A stretch of DNA of 64,000 nt from Flavobacterium hibernum (GCF_000832125.1 NZ_JPRK01000023.1:118427-182426), one strand, 5' to 3'; positions 43,168 to 51,760 are shown, counted from the first letter of the stretch. The notes: generated by a model not told the origin, from the letters alone. Translations and numbers: made by a program.

Positions 43168-44331
43168 TTATTTTAAGTCTGCGTAAACAGTTTCGGCATT
43201 TTGATTCTGAGGTTTAATCTCGCTTCCATCTTTTAATGAAGCTACTCCTTCTAATACAATTTGATCGCCTGGTTTTAAACCACTTGTTACAACATAATAG
43301 TTTCCTGCAGTATTCTCAAGTACGGTGATATTGACATTTTTTGTTTTACCATCTTTCCCAACGGTTACTGCGAAAATTTTATCCTGAAGCTCGAATGTTG
43401 CACTCTGAGGTACTATAATTACGTCTTTAACTTCATTTGGAATTCTAACTGTTGCACTGCTTCCGCTTCTAATAATTCCTTTTGGATTTGGAAAACGAGC
43501 TCTAACATTTACTGAACCAGTTTCTGTATTGATTAATCCGTTTACAGTTTCTATATTTCCTTTTTCACTGTAAATAGAACCATCAGAAAGAAGTAATGAC
43601 ACTGCAGGTATTTGTTTAATTTTCTGCGCCATTGAAGCTCCTGAACCTGATTTTTCAGTAAACTTTAAAAACATTTTTTCATTCACGGCAAAATAAGCAT
43701 ATACATTTCCTATGCTTGATACGGTCGTTAATGGTTCTGTAGTATTAGAACTTACTAAACTTCCTAAACGAAACGGAATTGAACCTACAACTCCATTTAC
43801 TGGACTTGTTACAGTAGTATATCCTAAATTTACTTTAGCATTTACTAAAGCTGCATTTGCCTGCGCAAGTGTTGCTAAAGCTGATTCGTAAGTATATTGA
43901 GCAGATTCTAAATCATACTTGCTAATGATTCCTTTTTCTACAAGAGGTTTTACTTTGTTTACCGCAAGTTTTGCAGAACTTAAATTTGCCTGAGCACTTT
44001 TTATACTTGCTGTTGCCGTACGAACTTCTTGTTCGTATTCTGGAGCATTGATTTTAAACAAAGGTTGTCCGGCCTTAACGACTGCACCTTCATCTACAAA
44101 AATCTTATCAATGTAACCTTCCACCCTTGGTCGGATTTCAATGTTTTGCTGTCCCTGAATACTCGCAGGAAAGTCTGTATTTAAAGTTGCTGATTTTTGC
44201 TGTAAAGTCAGCGTTTTATACTCTTTAACTTGTGGTGCACCTCCGGCCTGAGCCGACTTGTCGTTTTTATTACCGCAAGATGCGATCATAACAGCTACTG
44301 CGAGAATGCTTAAAAAGGATTGCTTATTCAT
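43168..44331 (-). CDS. RND membrane-fusion lipoprotein (AcrA family)
   Basis: A 387-aa periplasmic adaptor with lipobox (MIASC, Cys at about 19). The split biotinyl-lipoyl domain is seen in IRPRVEGYIDKIFVDEGAVVKAGQPLF and later VNLGYTTVTSPVNGVVG, around an alpha-hairpin; a C-terminal beta-barrel and proximal domain follow. First gene of the efflux operon; the upstream gap 44332-44597 contains LytTR-like direct repeats. Confidence 0.92.
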   Translation of the reverse strand: MNKQSFLSILAVAVMIASCGNKNDKSAQAGGAPQVKEYKTLTLQQKSATLNTDFPASIQGQQNIEIRPRVEGYIDKIFVDEGAVVKAGQPLFKINAPEYEQEVRTATASIKSAQANLSSAKLAVNKVKPLVEKGIISKYDLESAQYTYESALATLAQANAALVNAKVNLGYTTVTSPVNGVVGSIPFRLGSLVSSNTTEPLTTVSSIGNVYAYFAVNEKMFLKFTEKSGSGASMAQKIKQIPAVSLLLSDGSIYSEKGNIETVNGLINTETGSVNVRARFPNPKGIIRSGSSATVRIPNEVKDVIIVPQSATFELQDKIFAVTVGKDGKTKNVNITVLENTAGNYYVVTSGLKPGDQIVLEGVASLKDGSEIKPQNQNAETVYADLK

Positions 44332-44422
44332 TGTGAAAAATGTGTAATTATCAATTTATATGTGAACAAAAGAACTAAAATATCTTAAACGAAAAATTTT
44401 CAATAGACGAAGGGCATAAGAC

Positions 44423-44452
44423 AATCGATAGATGTAACATAAGAACCGATGG
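44423..44452. promoter_or_regulatory. LytTR-like direct repeats between efflux and kinase genes
   Basis: AATCGATAG (44423-44431) and AACCGATGG (44444-44452) match at 7 of 9 positions and are spaced exactly 21 bp apart, two helical turns, as expected for LytTR DNA-binding domains. They lie 92 bp upstream of the membrane-fusion gene and about 145 bp upstream of the kinase gene. Confidence 0.5.
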
Positions 44453-44597
44453 AACTTATTCTACTTTAAATATGTATTTTAAAAAAGGCTCGTCGGCTCT
44501 AAAATGGTTTTTAGAGGTTCTAAGTCTATTTTGGGCGATTGATTTTATATTATGTATAAATATAATGTAATATTGTCATTAAAAATAACAATTAACA

Positions 44598-45647
44598 ATG
44601 TCACCAACCTTTTTCAAACCTTATATTCACGCCGGATTACATATTCTGGGATGGTTATTATTAGGCTTTACGCTGTTATTTTACATACCCTTGACCTGGA
44701 ATATTGTGCTTCCAATAATCTTTTGGATATGGCAATCTATAGTCTTGTTTTTTATGATTGTCATTTTTTATTCTAATGCCAAAATAATAGTTCCAAAAAC
44801 CATTATTAAAGACAATATAAGTCCGTTTTTCTTGTGGGCACTTTTTATCATTTTTGCCATGCAGCTTGTTGCATATGTTTATAATATCAATACTGATTTG
44901 CACAGTAAATTGGCAGAAATTCTAGGTTTTAAAAAGTACCGAAATGATTATTTTGACAATTATGTTTTTACAATAACGTTATTGGTTCTTGGTATTAGTA
45001 CCAGTTGGGCAATGTTACATCACTGGCAAAAAGCTGCACAGCATAAACAAAAGCTGGAACAGGATAAAACAATGGCAGAGTTGGCAATGTTAAAAGCACA
45101 AATTAACCCACACTTTTTCTTTAATTCTCTTAATAGTATTTATTCGCTTACTTATAGTAATATCGAAGATTCCCGCAAGGCCCTTCATACCTTAAGCCGT
45201 ATGATGCGGTATTTACTTTACAGCACCGAAGGAGAAAGAACTACTTTATTAAAAGAAGCAGATTTCATGAAAGATTTTATAGCTTTGATGAAACTCCGTG
45301 CCAATAGTAAACTAACGATAACAATAGATATTCCCGAAAAAATACACGATTATCCAATTGTTCCAATGTTGTTATTACCTTTAGTCGAAAATGCTTTCAA
45401 ACATGGTGTACATGCAACAGATAAAAGTGAAATTCATATTACACTGAAGCAAAAGGATGCCAATCTTGAATTTGAAGTAGAAAATACTTTTTTTGAAAAA
45501 ACTACGACTACAGATCAAGGTGGAATTGGATTAACGAATACAAAACGCAGGTTACATTTGATTTATCCTAACAACCATGTTATGACGGCGGGTATTGACC
45601 AAAACGGAAAATACAAAGTAAATCTGCAAATAACTCTTGAACAATGA
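44598..45647 (+). CDS. LytS/YehU-type sensor histidine kinase
   Basis: A 349-aa membrane kinase. Four hydrophobic helices fill residues 10-145, with little periplasmic sequence, then a coiled linker. The phosphoacceptor His is in QINPHFFFNSLNSIYSL (His_kinase family of LytS type), and the ATPase domain shows ENAFKHG and GIGLTNTKRR. The stop overlaps the regulator start by 4 bp (ATGA). It should phosphorylate the LytTR regulator in response to a membrane or envelope signal and may control the divergent efflux operon. Confidence 0.9.
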   Translation: MSPTFFKPYIHAGLHILGWLLLGFTLLFYIPLTWNIVLPIIFWIWQSIVLFFMIVIFYSNAKIIVPKTIIKDNISPFFLWALFIIFAMQLVAYVYNINTDLHSKLAEILGFKKYRNDYFDNYVFTITLLVLGISTSWAMLHHWQKAAQHKQKLEQDKTMAELAMLKAQINPHFFFNSLNSIYSLTYSNIEDSRKALHTLSRMMRYLLYSTEGERTTLLKEADFMKDFIALMKLRANSKLTITIDIPEKIHDYPIVPMLLLPLVENAFKHGVHATDKSEIHITLKQKDANLEFEVENTFFEKTTTTDQGGIGLTNTKRRLHLIYPNNHVMTAGIDQNGKYKVNLQITLEQ

Positions 45648-46375
45648 CGGTATTAAAATGTATAGCAGTAGATGATGAACCACTAGCTTTAAGGCTGGTG
45701 GAAACCTTTATAGAACAAACGCCATTTTTGCAATTGGCATGTAGTTGCGATAATGCTGTCGAAGCTATGAGTTTAATTCGCGAACAACAGCCAGACATTG
45801 TTTTTTTAGACATAAACATGCCCAACTTAACAGGTATGGAATTGGCTAGACTTTTACAAGAACAGCCTGGACCTTTGCCTAAAATCATTTTTACAACAGC
45901 TTACAATCATTATGCGATAGAAGGTTATAGAGTTAATGCGGTTGATTATCTTTTAAAGCCTTTTAGCTACGAAGAATTTTTGCGAGCAGCCAACAAGGTA
46001 TTACAATTGACTGAAGAAGCCTCAAACCAATATAATTCTGTAACAACTGATGAAGAGTTTATTTTCTTAAAAGTAGAATATCAGTGGGTTAGAATTCCTT
46101 TAAAAGATATTTTATACATCGAAAGTCTTAAGGATTATGTAAAAGTTCATCTGGAAGATACTCAAAAATCAGTAGTTTCGTTGATTTCCTTAAAAGCCTT
46201 AGAAGAAAAATTACCTACGTTAAAATTTATGCGTATTAATCGCTCTTTCATAGTTTCTCTTGAAAAAATAAATGCTATTAGCAAAAACTCCATTTTTGTA
46301 AATAAAACCGAAATAACTGTTGGCGAGCAATACAAAGAAACCTTTAAAACCATCGTTGAAAAATGGTTGAAATAA
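45644..46375 (+). CDS. LytTR-family response regulator
   Basis: A 243-aa two-domain regulator. The receiver domain has acidic VDDEPLA at the start, the phosphorylated Asp in DIVFLDINMP and Lys in YLLKPF. The LytTR DNA-binding domain follows (FIFLKVEYQWVRIPLKDI, FMRINRSFIVSLEKI). Such regulators bind direct repeats about 21 bp apart; a matching pair is at 44423-44452. Partner of the kinase encoded immediately upstream. Confidence 0.92.
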   Translation: MTVLKCIAVDDEPLALRLVETFIEQTPFLQLACSCDNAVEAMSLIREQQPDIVFLDINMPNLTGMELARLLQEQPGPLPKIIFTTAYNHYAIEGYRVNAVDYLLKPFSYEEFLRAANKVLQLTEEASNQYNSVTTDEEFIFLKVEYQWVRIPLKDILYIESLKDYVKVHLEDTQKSVVSLISLKALEEKLPTLKFMRINRSFIVSLEKINAISKNSIFVNKTEITVGEQYKETFKTIVEKWLK

Positions 46376-46392
46376 CTATAATATAATACCCC

Positions 46393-46686
46393 ATGGAAAA
46401 AAGATCAAACAAATATTATTTGACATTAAGTCTAAAACAATATGCAAATGGTGAAACTACTCCAGCAAAAGAACTTGGAATAGAATTTGACAATCACGAT
46501 GAAATTTTTAGTATCATCGAAAGAATAAAAGAAAAGAACTTATTTGATAACGATCAAGAAGCAACACAATTTGCGTTGGGTCTTAAATTATTTGGAGAAA
46601 TAAAACTCAAACATCGCAAGAATCCTTTGTTTGATGAATTGAACGAAGTCTTTCCTGTATTTATGAAAAAACTTAAAAGCATGTAA
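46393..46686 (+). CDS. DUF3861 family protein
   Basis: A 97-aa soluble protein of the DUF3861 family (NKYYLTLSLKQYANGETTPA, FALGLKLFGEI). No biochemical function is known. It starts 17 bp after the response regulator, so it is probably co-transcribed with the two-component genes and shares their terminator. Confidence 0.75.
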   Translation: MEKRSNKYYLTLSLKQYANGETTPAKELGIEFDNHDEIFSIIERIKEKNLFDNDQEATQFALGLKLFGEIKLKHRKNPLFDELNEVFPVFMKKLKSM

Positions 46687-46695
46687 AATCAAAAC

Positions 46696-46729
46696 AGCCA
46701 AACTAATCAATAAGTTTGGCTCTTTTTTT
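46696..46729 (+). terminator. Terminator of the two-component/DUF3861 unit
   Basis: Stem AGCCAAACT / AGTTTGGCT with an 8-nt loop and a following T-run, 10 bp after the DUF3861 stop. Confidence 0.85.
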
Positions 46730-46746
46730 GTTTGATTAAAAAACAA

Positions 46747-47007
46747 TCAATTACAATTTTCCATTTCGATAATAGAGAATCCATTTTTTAAAATCTGATT
46801 TTCTATCGCTTCAGGAGCTTTATCAATATGGCAAAACTTACATTCTTTTGAAGTTAAAACCTGCCCTTCCTGAGAAATTGTTTTAAGGTAATTTTTACCA
46901 TATTCAAAAACCTGGTCTGCCTTATCACTCTCATTTACGAGAATATCAAAATGCATAATTTTTCCATCTTTTCGGGTTACATAAGTATCCCATACTGCTA
47001 CTTTCAT
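46747..47007 (-). CDS. DUF2024 family protein
   Basis: An 86-aa protein of the DUF2024 family: MKVAVWDTYVTRKDGKIMHF at the N terminus and a conserved Cys pair in SKECKFCHIDKAPE. No known role; cytoplasmic. It is on the same strand as a small thioredoxin-fold protein, but the terminator at 47058-47082 lies between them. Confidence 0.8.
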   Translation of the reverse strand: MKVAVWDTYVTRKDGKIMHFDILVNESDKADQVFEYGKNYLKTISQEGQVLTSKECKFCHIDKAPEAIENQILKNGFSIIEMENCN

Positions 47008-47057
47008 CTTATTTTTTTTTTATAGAACTAAAATTAGTTTTTGACATCAATTTAAAA

Positions 47058-47082
47058 ACCTCTCCAAAAAATTTAGAGAGGT
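47058..47082 (-). terminator. Terminator of the CPVC thioredoxin-fold gene
   Basis: Stem ACCTCTC / GAGAGGT with an 11-nt loop; on the minus strand a T-tract follows. It is 9 bp after the stop at 47091. Confidence 0.75.
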
Positions 47083-47090
47083 CGTTATAC

Positions 47091-47324
47091 TTATCCAATT
47101 ACATCTGCCATTGAAGCACCAAAATTAATGTGCAACACATTTCCGTTTGGAGTTACCAATGCAGGAACAGACAATAATCCTGCTTTTTGAGCTTCAGGAA
47201 TTCTAGATTTATCTTCGCCAAGATTAACTACTTCAATTTCTGAAGTATTTATTAGATTTAAAATATCTTGTTCAGCACTTACACAAACCGGACAACCGGC
47301 ATGATAAAAAATTGATTTTTTCAT
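47091..47324 (-). CDS. Small thioredoxin/glutaredoxin-fold protein (CPVC)
   Basis: A 77-aa protein with the redox motif CPVC (residues 11-14) in FYHAGCPVCVSAEQDI and the cis-Pro in VPALVTPNG. It is glutaredoxin-like and cytoplasmic. It probably reduces or senses thiols. Its promoter (TAATTTTG, 47357 to 47350 on the minus strand) is divergent from one with a nearly identical extended box at 47486-47493, with a nested set of CCAGTTT sites between them. Confidence 0.78.
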   Translation of the reverse strand: MKKSIFYHAGCPVCVSAEQDILNLINTSEIEVVNLGEDKSRIPEAQKAGLLSVPALVTPNGNVLHINFGASMADVIG

Positions 47325-47349
47325 TTTAATAGAGTTTTAATTTTCACTA

Positions 47350-47493
47350 CAAAATTAGATAGAACATGACGCGGGTAAATAATCCAGTTTTCCGATTTAT
47401 AACACCTTTCTGGTCCAGTTTAAAGCGCAATCTGGACTATTTTAAATACTAAAAACTGGATCTTGCTCATAGTTTACATTCTATCTAAATTTG
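47350..47493. promoter_or_regulatory. Divergent promoters around nested CCAGTTT/AAACTGG sites
   Basis: Minus -7 box TAATTTTG (47357 to 47350) and plus -7 box TAAATTTG (47486-47493, TTG 20 nt upstream) are both preceded by TTCTATC. Between them are TCCAGTTTT (47383-47391), GTCCAG (47413-47418), CTGGAC (47432-47437) and AAAACTGGA (47452-47460), a nested inverted arrangement. This looks like a regulator-binding region. The rest of the 309-bp gap up to 47633 has no gene; a second possible -7 box, TAATTTTG at 47609-47616, is nearer to the ATPase start. Confidence 0.6.
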
Positions 47494-47633
47494 CAGCTGT
47501 GTTAAAGAAATGTGTTTCTTTTTGTATTCTTTTCCAGGTATAAAATCTATGTTTCTATCTGTTTAAATAAAATATTTAGAATTGCATCCAACGGGTAGGA
47601 ATAAAACATAATTTTGCATCAAATAAATCTCAA

Positions 47634-48368
47634 ATGAATCTGTACGAACTTGTTGTAAATGATACTGAAAAAATCGCTCTGAACGATTTACTTTTTAGCG
47701 AAGAGAATAAAACTGCATTATTGCAAACTATAAAAGAGCATAAATATATTGACGAATTAAAAAAATACAATCTTAAGGTCGATCATAAAATACTGCTTCA
47801 CGGCTATTCCGGATGTGGTAAAACAACTACTGCAAAAGCCATTGCAACGGCATTAAACAAAAATATTGTCATTATTAATTTAAGTACTTTAATTAGTTCG
47901 CGAATTGGTGAAACATCTAAAAATGTTAAGGCTGTTTTTGATAAAGCCAGTCGCGAAAGAGCCGTTTTATTTCTAGACGAATTTGACCAAATTGGCAAAA
48001 GCAGAGATGCCGAAGATACGGATGTTGGCGAAATGAAACGTTTGGCAAACACCATAATTCAATTAATTGATTATTTGCCTGCAGACACTTTACTTATTTG
48101 TGCCACCAATTTTTATAATAGTATTGACAAAGCGATTTTAAGAAGATTTCAGATTCGTTTAAAATTTGAAATGCCAAATAATGAAGAGCTTGATATTTAT
48201 TACGATAAATTACTGTTTCATTTTCCGGATCATTTACAAGATATTCCACGTACATATAATATCTCCTATGCCGAAGCAAAAGATTATATTCATACCACAA
48301 TGAAAAGACAAATTATTGCCGAGCTTGAACTTCTTGAACAACAGCAGCTCAACGAAACAATAGCATAA
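47634..48368 (+). CDS. AAA+ ATPase (FtsH/Cdc48-like AAA module)
   Basis: A 244-aa protein with one AAA module: Walker A HGYSGCGKTT, Walker B AVLFLDEFDQIG, sensor-1 LLICATN and the arginine-finger region ILRRFQIRL. It lacks membrane helices, a protease domain or an N-terminal substrate domain, so it may be a remodelling ATPase with a separate partner. Such small AAA proteins in Bacteroidota are often annotated only as AAA family. No partner is adjacent. Confidence 0.82.
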   Translation: MNLYELVVNDTEKIALNDLLFSEENKTALLQTIKEHKYIDELKKYNLKVDHKILLHGYSGCGKTTTAKAIATALNKNIVIINLSTLISSRIGETSKNVKAVFDKASRERAVLFLDEFDQIGKSRDAEDTDVGEMKRLANTIIQLIDYLPADTLLICATNFYNSIDKAILRRFQIRLKFEMPNNEELDIYYDKLLFHFPDHLQDIPRTYNISYAEAKDYIHTTMKRQIIAELELLEQQQLNETIA

Positions 48369-48399
48369 AAAAACGCCTCAAAAAATTGAGGCGTTTTTT
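48368..48399. terminator. Terminator between AAA+ and thioredoxin-fold genes
   Basis: Stem AAAAAACGCCTCAA / TTGAGGCGTTTTTT with an AAAA loop. It serves the AAA+ gene and probably the convergent thioredoxin-like genes. Confidence 0.9.
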
Positions 48400-48419
48400 C
48401 TTTTATAAACTTATCCAGT

Positions 48420-49031
48420 TTAAGCTTTTGCTTTTCTTTTTACGGAGCAGCCAATTTCTTTAGTTTGTGTAACGGCTGGCTTTTGATTGCTTTTTAATGC
48501 TGCAATAACATCTTCGGCATATTTTATTTTTTCTGCTTTAGTTCCCTCTGGATCATTATCAATTGCACCAACATATTCTATAACATTACCTTTTGAAGTC
48601 TTAGAAACAATAAAAATATGCGGTGTGTGTTTTGCACCATATGCATCTGTAACCTTTTGTCCTGCATCAAATAAATACGGGAAAGGATATTTTTTCTGTT
48701 TTGCCAAATCCTGCATTTTATCAAACGCATCTGCTTTTGAAGCTTCTGGATCGTTTGGATTTATCGCAATTACTGGATATCCCTGCGAACTGAATTTTTT
48801 ATCTAAATCGATAATTCTTTGTTCGTAACCTACAGCATAAGGACACGTATTACAAGTAAAAACAACAATAAAACCTTTTGCTTTTGGAAAACTGGCAAAA
48901 GAAACTTCTTTATTATTTACATTTTTAAGTTTAAAATCTGGTGCGGTATCTCCGGCTTTAAGAGTTGCTGTTTGTGCCTGAGCAATAAAGGCAGAGAATG
49001 CTAATACTAATAAAAGAATTATTTTTTTCAT
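48420..49031 (-). CDS. Secreted peroxiredoxin-like (AhpC/TSA-type) protein
   Basis: A 203-aa exported thioredoxin-fold protein (signal peptide to about AQAQ). The active site reads FTCNTCPYAVGYEQRI, the pattern of redoxin-type thioredoxin family proteins in Bacteroidota; GDTAPDFKLKNVNNKEVSF is the typical start of the fold. The C-terminus ends with a further Cys (GCSVKRKAKA). It likely acts as a periplasmic thiol oxidoreductase. It begins 11 bp after a TlpA-like gene, so the two form an operon. Confidence 0.83.
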   Translation of the reverse strand: MKKIILLLVLAFSAFIAQAQTATLKAGDTAPDFKLKNVNNKEVSFASFPKAKGFIVVFTCNTCPYAVGYEQRIIDLDKKFSSQGYPVIAINPNDPEASKADAFDKMQDLAKQKKYPFPYLFDAGQKVTDAYGAKHTPHIFIVSKTSKGNVIEYVGAIDNDPEGTKAEKIKYAEDVIAALKSNQKPAVTQTKEIGCSVKRKAKA

Positions 49032-49042
49032 GGTTTATGGAT

Positions 49043-49516
49043 TTACAGTTTTTTATATTCAGCTAATAATTGTTCGTAGGTAAATTCGCTTTCGACAAAT
49101 TTTCGTTTATCATTTTTAATAAAAAGTGTTGCCGGAATACCTCCTGACCATGATGGATCAATTCGATCTATAAATTCCTGCGGGCTACTTTCATTAAACA
49201 AAAAAACTTTATTCTTTAAGTTTTTTCTTTTCACAAATGGAATCACGTTCGAAGCAAGTTTTGATTTAAAATCCAGACTTATTAATAAAACCGCTAATTT
49301 ATCTGATTTATGTTCTGCACTCAGCTTTTCAAAATGAGGTAATTCTTTAACGCAAGGCGCGCACCAAGTCGCCCAAAAGTTAACGACATAAGTACTGTCT
49401 TTCCCTTTTTTTATTCGTTCATTCAGCTGATCAATATTTATCAATTTTACATTTTGGCTAAAAGCCGATGTCGTAAAAATGAACAGTAAAAAAATATAAA
49501 CTGACTTGATTTTCAT
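49043..49516 (-). CDS. Periplasmic TlpA-like thioredoxin
   Basis: A 157-aa protein with a signal peptide (to about AFSQ) and a thioredoxin fold with VVNFWATWCAPCVKELPHFE, the WCAPC redox centre of TlpA/ResA proteins, and the cis-Pro in GGIPATLF. It should reduce disulfides in periplasmic proteins, for example in cytochrome maturation. It is first in an operon with the peroxiredoxin-like gene. Confidence 0.86.
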   Translation of the reverse strand: MKIKSVYIFLLFIFTTSAFSQNVKLINIDQLNERIKKGKDSTYVVNFWATWCAPCVKELPHFEKLSAEHKSDKLAVLLISLDFKSKLASNVIPFVKRKNLKNKVFLFNESSPQEFIDRIDPSWSGGIPATLFIKNDKRKFVESEFTYEQLLAEYKKL

Positions 49517-49654
49517 AGGGTAAAGTGCTTAGAATAAATTTGTGTCTTACAAATATAACCGAATGAAATTTTAGTTTTTGTTAATAAAAGCCTAATATCA
49601 AATAAGTTGAAATTAGATTAAGCTTTTACTGAAACTCAAGATAATTCTGGAAAA

Positions 49655-50053
49655 CTAGTTTGTTATTTTTAAATTGATATCGTTAACAAACAATAATTGC
49701 TCCATATTATCCATTTTAGTAAGTGATAAAATCCCGTTTTTATTCACATTTATTGAATTGATTCTAAAGCAATATTCATTAGCATCTCTGTCCATTAAAG
49801 TTATAAATTCAGTAGTATCATCTGAGTTGTTCTGGCAACTATTCGAAATTCTATAGCGATACATTACCTGAAAACGGTCTTTGTTATAATTGTAAACCTT
49901 TCCATCCGGAGTAAATACCCATTTTGTACTTCGATTGGTATCTGTGTACCATGTACCAATTATTTTTTTTGATGAAGGATCTTCACTTTGGTTATTTCCA
50001 AAAGTGGTTGGGATTTGTAAGAGCAACAGTAAAACAAAAAACAGCTTTTTCAT
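49655..50053 (-). CDS. Secreted lipocalin-like small protein
   Basis: A 132-aa protein with a signal peptide (to about TFGN). The mature part starts with KKIIGTWYTDTNRSTKWVFTPDGKVYNY, the GxW and strand pattern of the lipocalin-like families common in Bacteroidota, followed by further beta-strands. Ligand unknown. Transcribed alone. Confidence 0.6.
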   Translation of the reverse strand: MKKLFFVLLLLLQIPTTFGNNQSEDPSSKKIIGTWYTDTNRSTKWVFTPDGKVYNYNKDRFQVMYRYRISNSCQNNSDDTTEFITLMDRDANEYCFRINSINVNKNGILSLTKMDNMEQLLFVNDINLKITN

Positions 50054-50284
50054 GTTTCTTTATTGTTTAATTATGTGTTTCGATTTTATCTTAGAAGTTT
50101 TCTTTTTTTTGACAAAATTAATATTTTATTAAATAGATTGTTAACCGCTTTTCTGAAGTAAAAAAATAAAATTTTACTTCATTTTACAAGTTATATCATT
50201 AAATAGAAAAATTACATCATAACCAACTGTTAATTATACAATTACATTCTGTTTTTCTATAAATAGTTACGAAGCATTAGAAGC

Positions 50285-50292
50285 TAGATTTG
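50285..50292 (+). promoter_or_regulatory. -7 box upstream of the 49-aa gene
   Basis: TAGATTTG fits TAnnTTTG exactly, 27 bp before the ATG at 50319. No clear TTG box at the usual distance. Confidence 0.45.
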
Positions 50293-50318
50293 TATAATAA
50301 CAAACTAAAAAAAATATC

Positions 50319-50468
50319 ATGAAAACTACAGATCAAAAAAGCAGCAGCACTTCAACTTCTGGTGCAAAATCTATGGACAAAAAAATAGATAAAAAAGAAA
50401 CCTCTCCAAAAAGAGAAGTTAAGCACAATGAAAAAGACGATAAAAAACCTACGACAACAAAAAAGTAA
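50319..50468 (+). CDS. 49-aa Lys/Ser/Thr-rich small protein
   Basis: The frame from ATG 50319 to TAA 50468 encodes 49 residues (opening MKTTDQKSSSTSTSGAKSMD), nearly all charged or polar and strongly basic. A consensus -7 box precedes it and the next small gene follows after 22 bp, which supports a real gene. It is probably disordered, like stress-related small proteins of this group. Function unknown. Confidence 0.5.
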   Translation: MKTTDQKSSSTSTSGAKSMDKKIDKKETSPKREVKHNEKDDKKPTTTKK

Positions 50469-50490
50469 TTAATTCTAAAGTATAATAACT

Positions 50491-50847
50491 ATGGGAAATG
50501 GAAACAATCAAAATTACGATCAAGATAATCGTGATTTTAATCAAGACTTAGATACTCTTATCGATAAAGAAAATAACTATCAAAACGATAAACATCAAAA
50601 TCAGGAAGAGTTTATTGATGATATAAATCATCAAACTAATGATTATAACAGAAATGAAAATAATCCTGGCGAAGAACCAATAGTAAACGATGAAGATCAA
50701 ATTACAAATGATCAGGAATCTGATGACCTTGATGAGGATGAGGAGGATGAGGATGATTTAAAAGAAGAAGACGAGGATGATTTGGATGAGGATTTACAAG
50801 AAGTAACACACGATCCTTTTCCGAGTTTAAATCCGGAAAAATTTTAG
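50491..50847 (+). CDS. Highly acidic low-complexity protein
   Basis: A 118-aa protein. The first half is Asn/Gln/Asp-rich (NGNNQNYDQDNRDFNQDLD); the second half is a run of Asp and Glu with Leu spaced through it (residues 76-103). No signal peptide. It must be disordered in isolation. It follows the basic 49-aa gene by 22 bp, so an acidic/basic pair is co-encoded. Role unknown. Confidence 0.65.
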   Translation: MGNGNNQNYDQDNRDFNQDLDTLIDKENNYQNDKHQNQEEFIDDINHQTNDYNRNENNPGEEPIVNDEDQITNDQESDDLDEDEEDEDDLKEEDEDDLDEDLQEVTHDPFPSLNPEKF

Positions 50848-50869
50848 ACATTATGACATATTACACTTA

Positions 50870-50910
50870 AATAACCGTTAAAGACATAAGCTTTAACGGT
50901 TATTTTTTTT
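50870..50910 (+). terminator. Terminator of the small-protein pair
   Basis: The 14-bp stem AATAACCGTTAAAG / CTTTAACGGTTATT with a 7-nt loop is followed by a T-run. Confidence 0.92.
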
Positions 50911-51035
50911 AAATTTAGAATGAAATTTTATAACAAATGTCCAAAACTATATAATGTTACTAAGTTGAATTTAAGTAATTTTAAAAATATCTGTTTTGGA
51001 TAAATTAAAATAGACTGAGTAAATGCATTTGTATC

Positions 51036-51431
51036 ATGGATTTAACAATTCAAATTGTCTGGTTGTTTGTTTTGGCTCTTCCAATAGCTTGTATTAGCTG
51101 GACGGTAACGCACGAAGAAATATTTAAAGAACCTCGTGAATGGTGCACAAAGCATTCTAAAAATGATAGGTATCTTTTGACGAGAAAAGCGTTTTATTTG
51201 TTTACATGCGAATATTGTTTTAGTCATTATGTTACAATTGCTTTTTTGATACTTTGTAATTATAAACTTTTGCTAAATGATTGGCGAGGATATATTTTGG
51301 CAGGATTTTCGCTTATTTTTATGGCAAATATCTATATGAGTCTTTTTGCATTGCTGAGACAGGCTATAAAAAAAGAAAAAGTCGAAATTGAAAAAATTGA
51401 AAATGAAGTTGATAGTGAGAAACTATCTTAG
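51036..51431 (+). CDS. Small membrane protein with Cys motif
   Basis: A 131-aa protein with three hydrophobic helices (about 5-22, 60-77, 83-107) and a charged C-terminus. Between the first two helices are several Cys and His (WCTKHSK, FTCEYCFSHY), a pattern loosely like DUF1360-type membrane proteins with a CxxC. No confident family. It is followed after 39 bp by another small membrane-associated gene. Confidence 0.55.
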   Translation: MDLTIQIVWLFVLALPIACISWTVTHEEIFKEPREWCTKHSKNDRYLLTRKAFYLFTCEYCFSHYVTIAFLILCNYKLLLNDWRGYILAGFSLIFMANIYMSLFALLRQAIKKEKVEIEKIENEVDSEKLS

Positions 51432-51470
51432 TAAATACAAACACGTTTAATTAAATAAATTATTAAAATC

Positions 51471-51740
51471 ATGGAAAAATTAAATTTTATAGACCCTCTA
51501 TTACACGGAATTACACCAAATCCGCCTTCTAAACTTTCTGTAAAAAATTTGGTTTTGGCCGGAGTAGGTTCGCTTTTAGTTGGTGCTGTTTTAAAAAAAA
51601 CAGGACAAAATAAAACTGCCGCAGTTGTTGGAAGTCTAGCATTACCATTATTGGCATCGGCTTGTTATAAGCAGTTGTCTAAAAATCATAAAGCAAAAAA
51701 AGAAATTACAGATAGTAGTGGTATCGAATACAATCACTAA
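51471..51740 (+). CDS. Small hydrophobic-centred protein
   Basis: An 89-aa protein with a hydrophobic centre (VLAGVGSLLVGAVLKK and AAVVGSLALPLLASACY) long enough for two short membrane segments, and polar ends. I do not recognise a family. It may be co-transcribed with the preceding gene. Confidence 0.5.
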   Translation: MEKLNFIDPLLHGITPNPPSKLSVKNLVLAGVGSLLVGAVLKKTGQNKTAAVVGSLALPLLASACYKQLSKNHKAKKEITDSSGIEYNH

Positions 51741-51760
51741 TTTTTGTTTATAAGTTTCAC

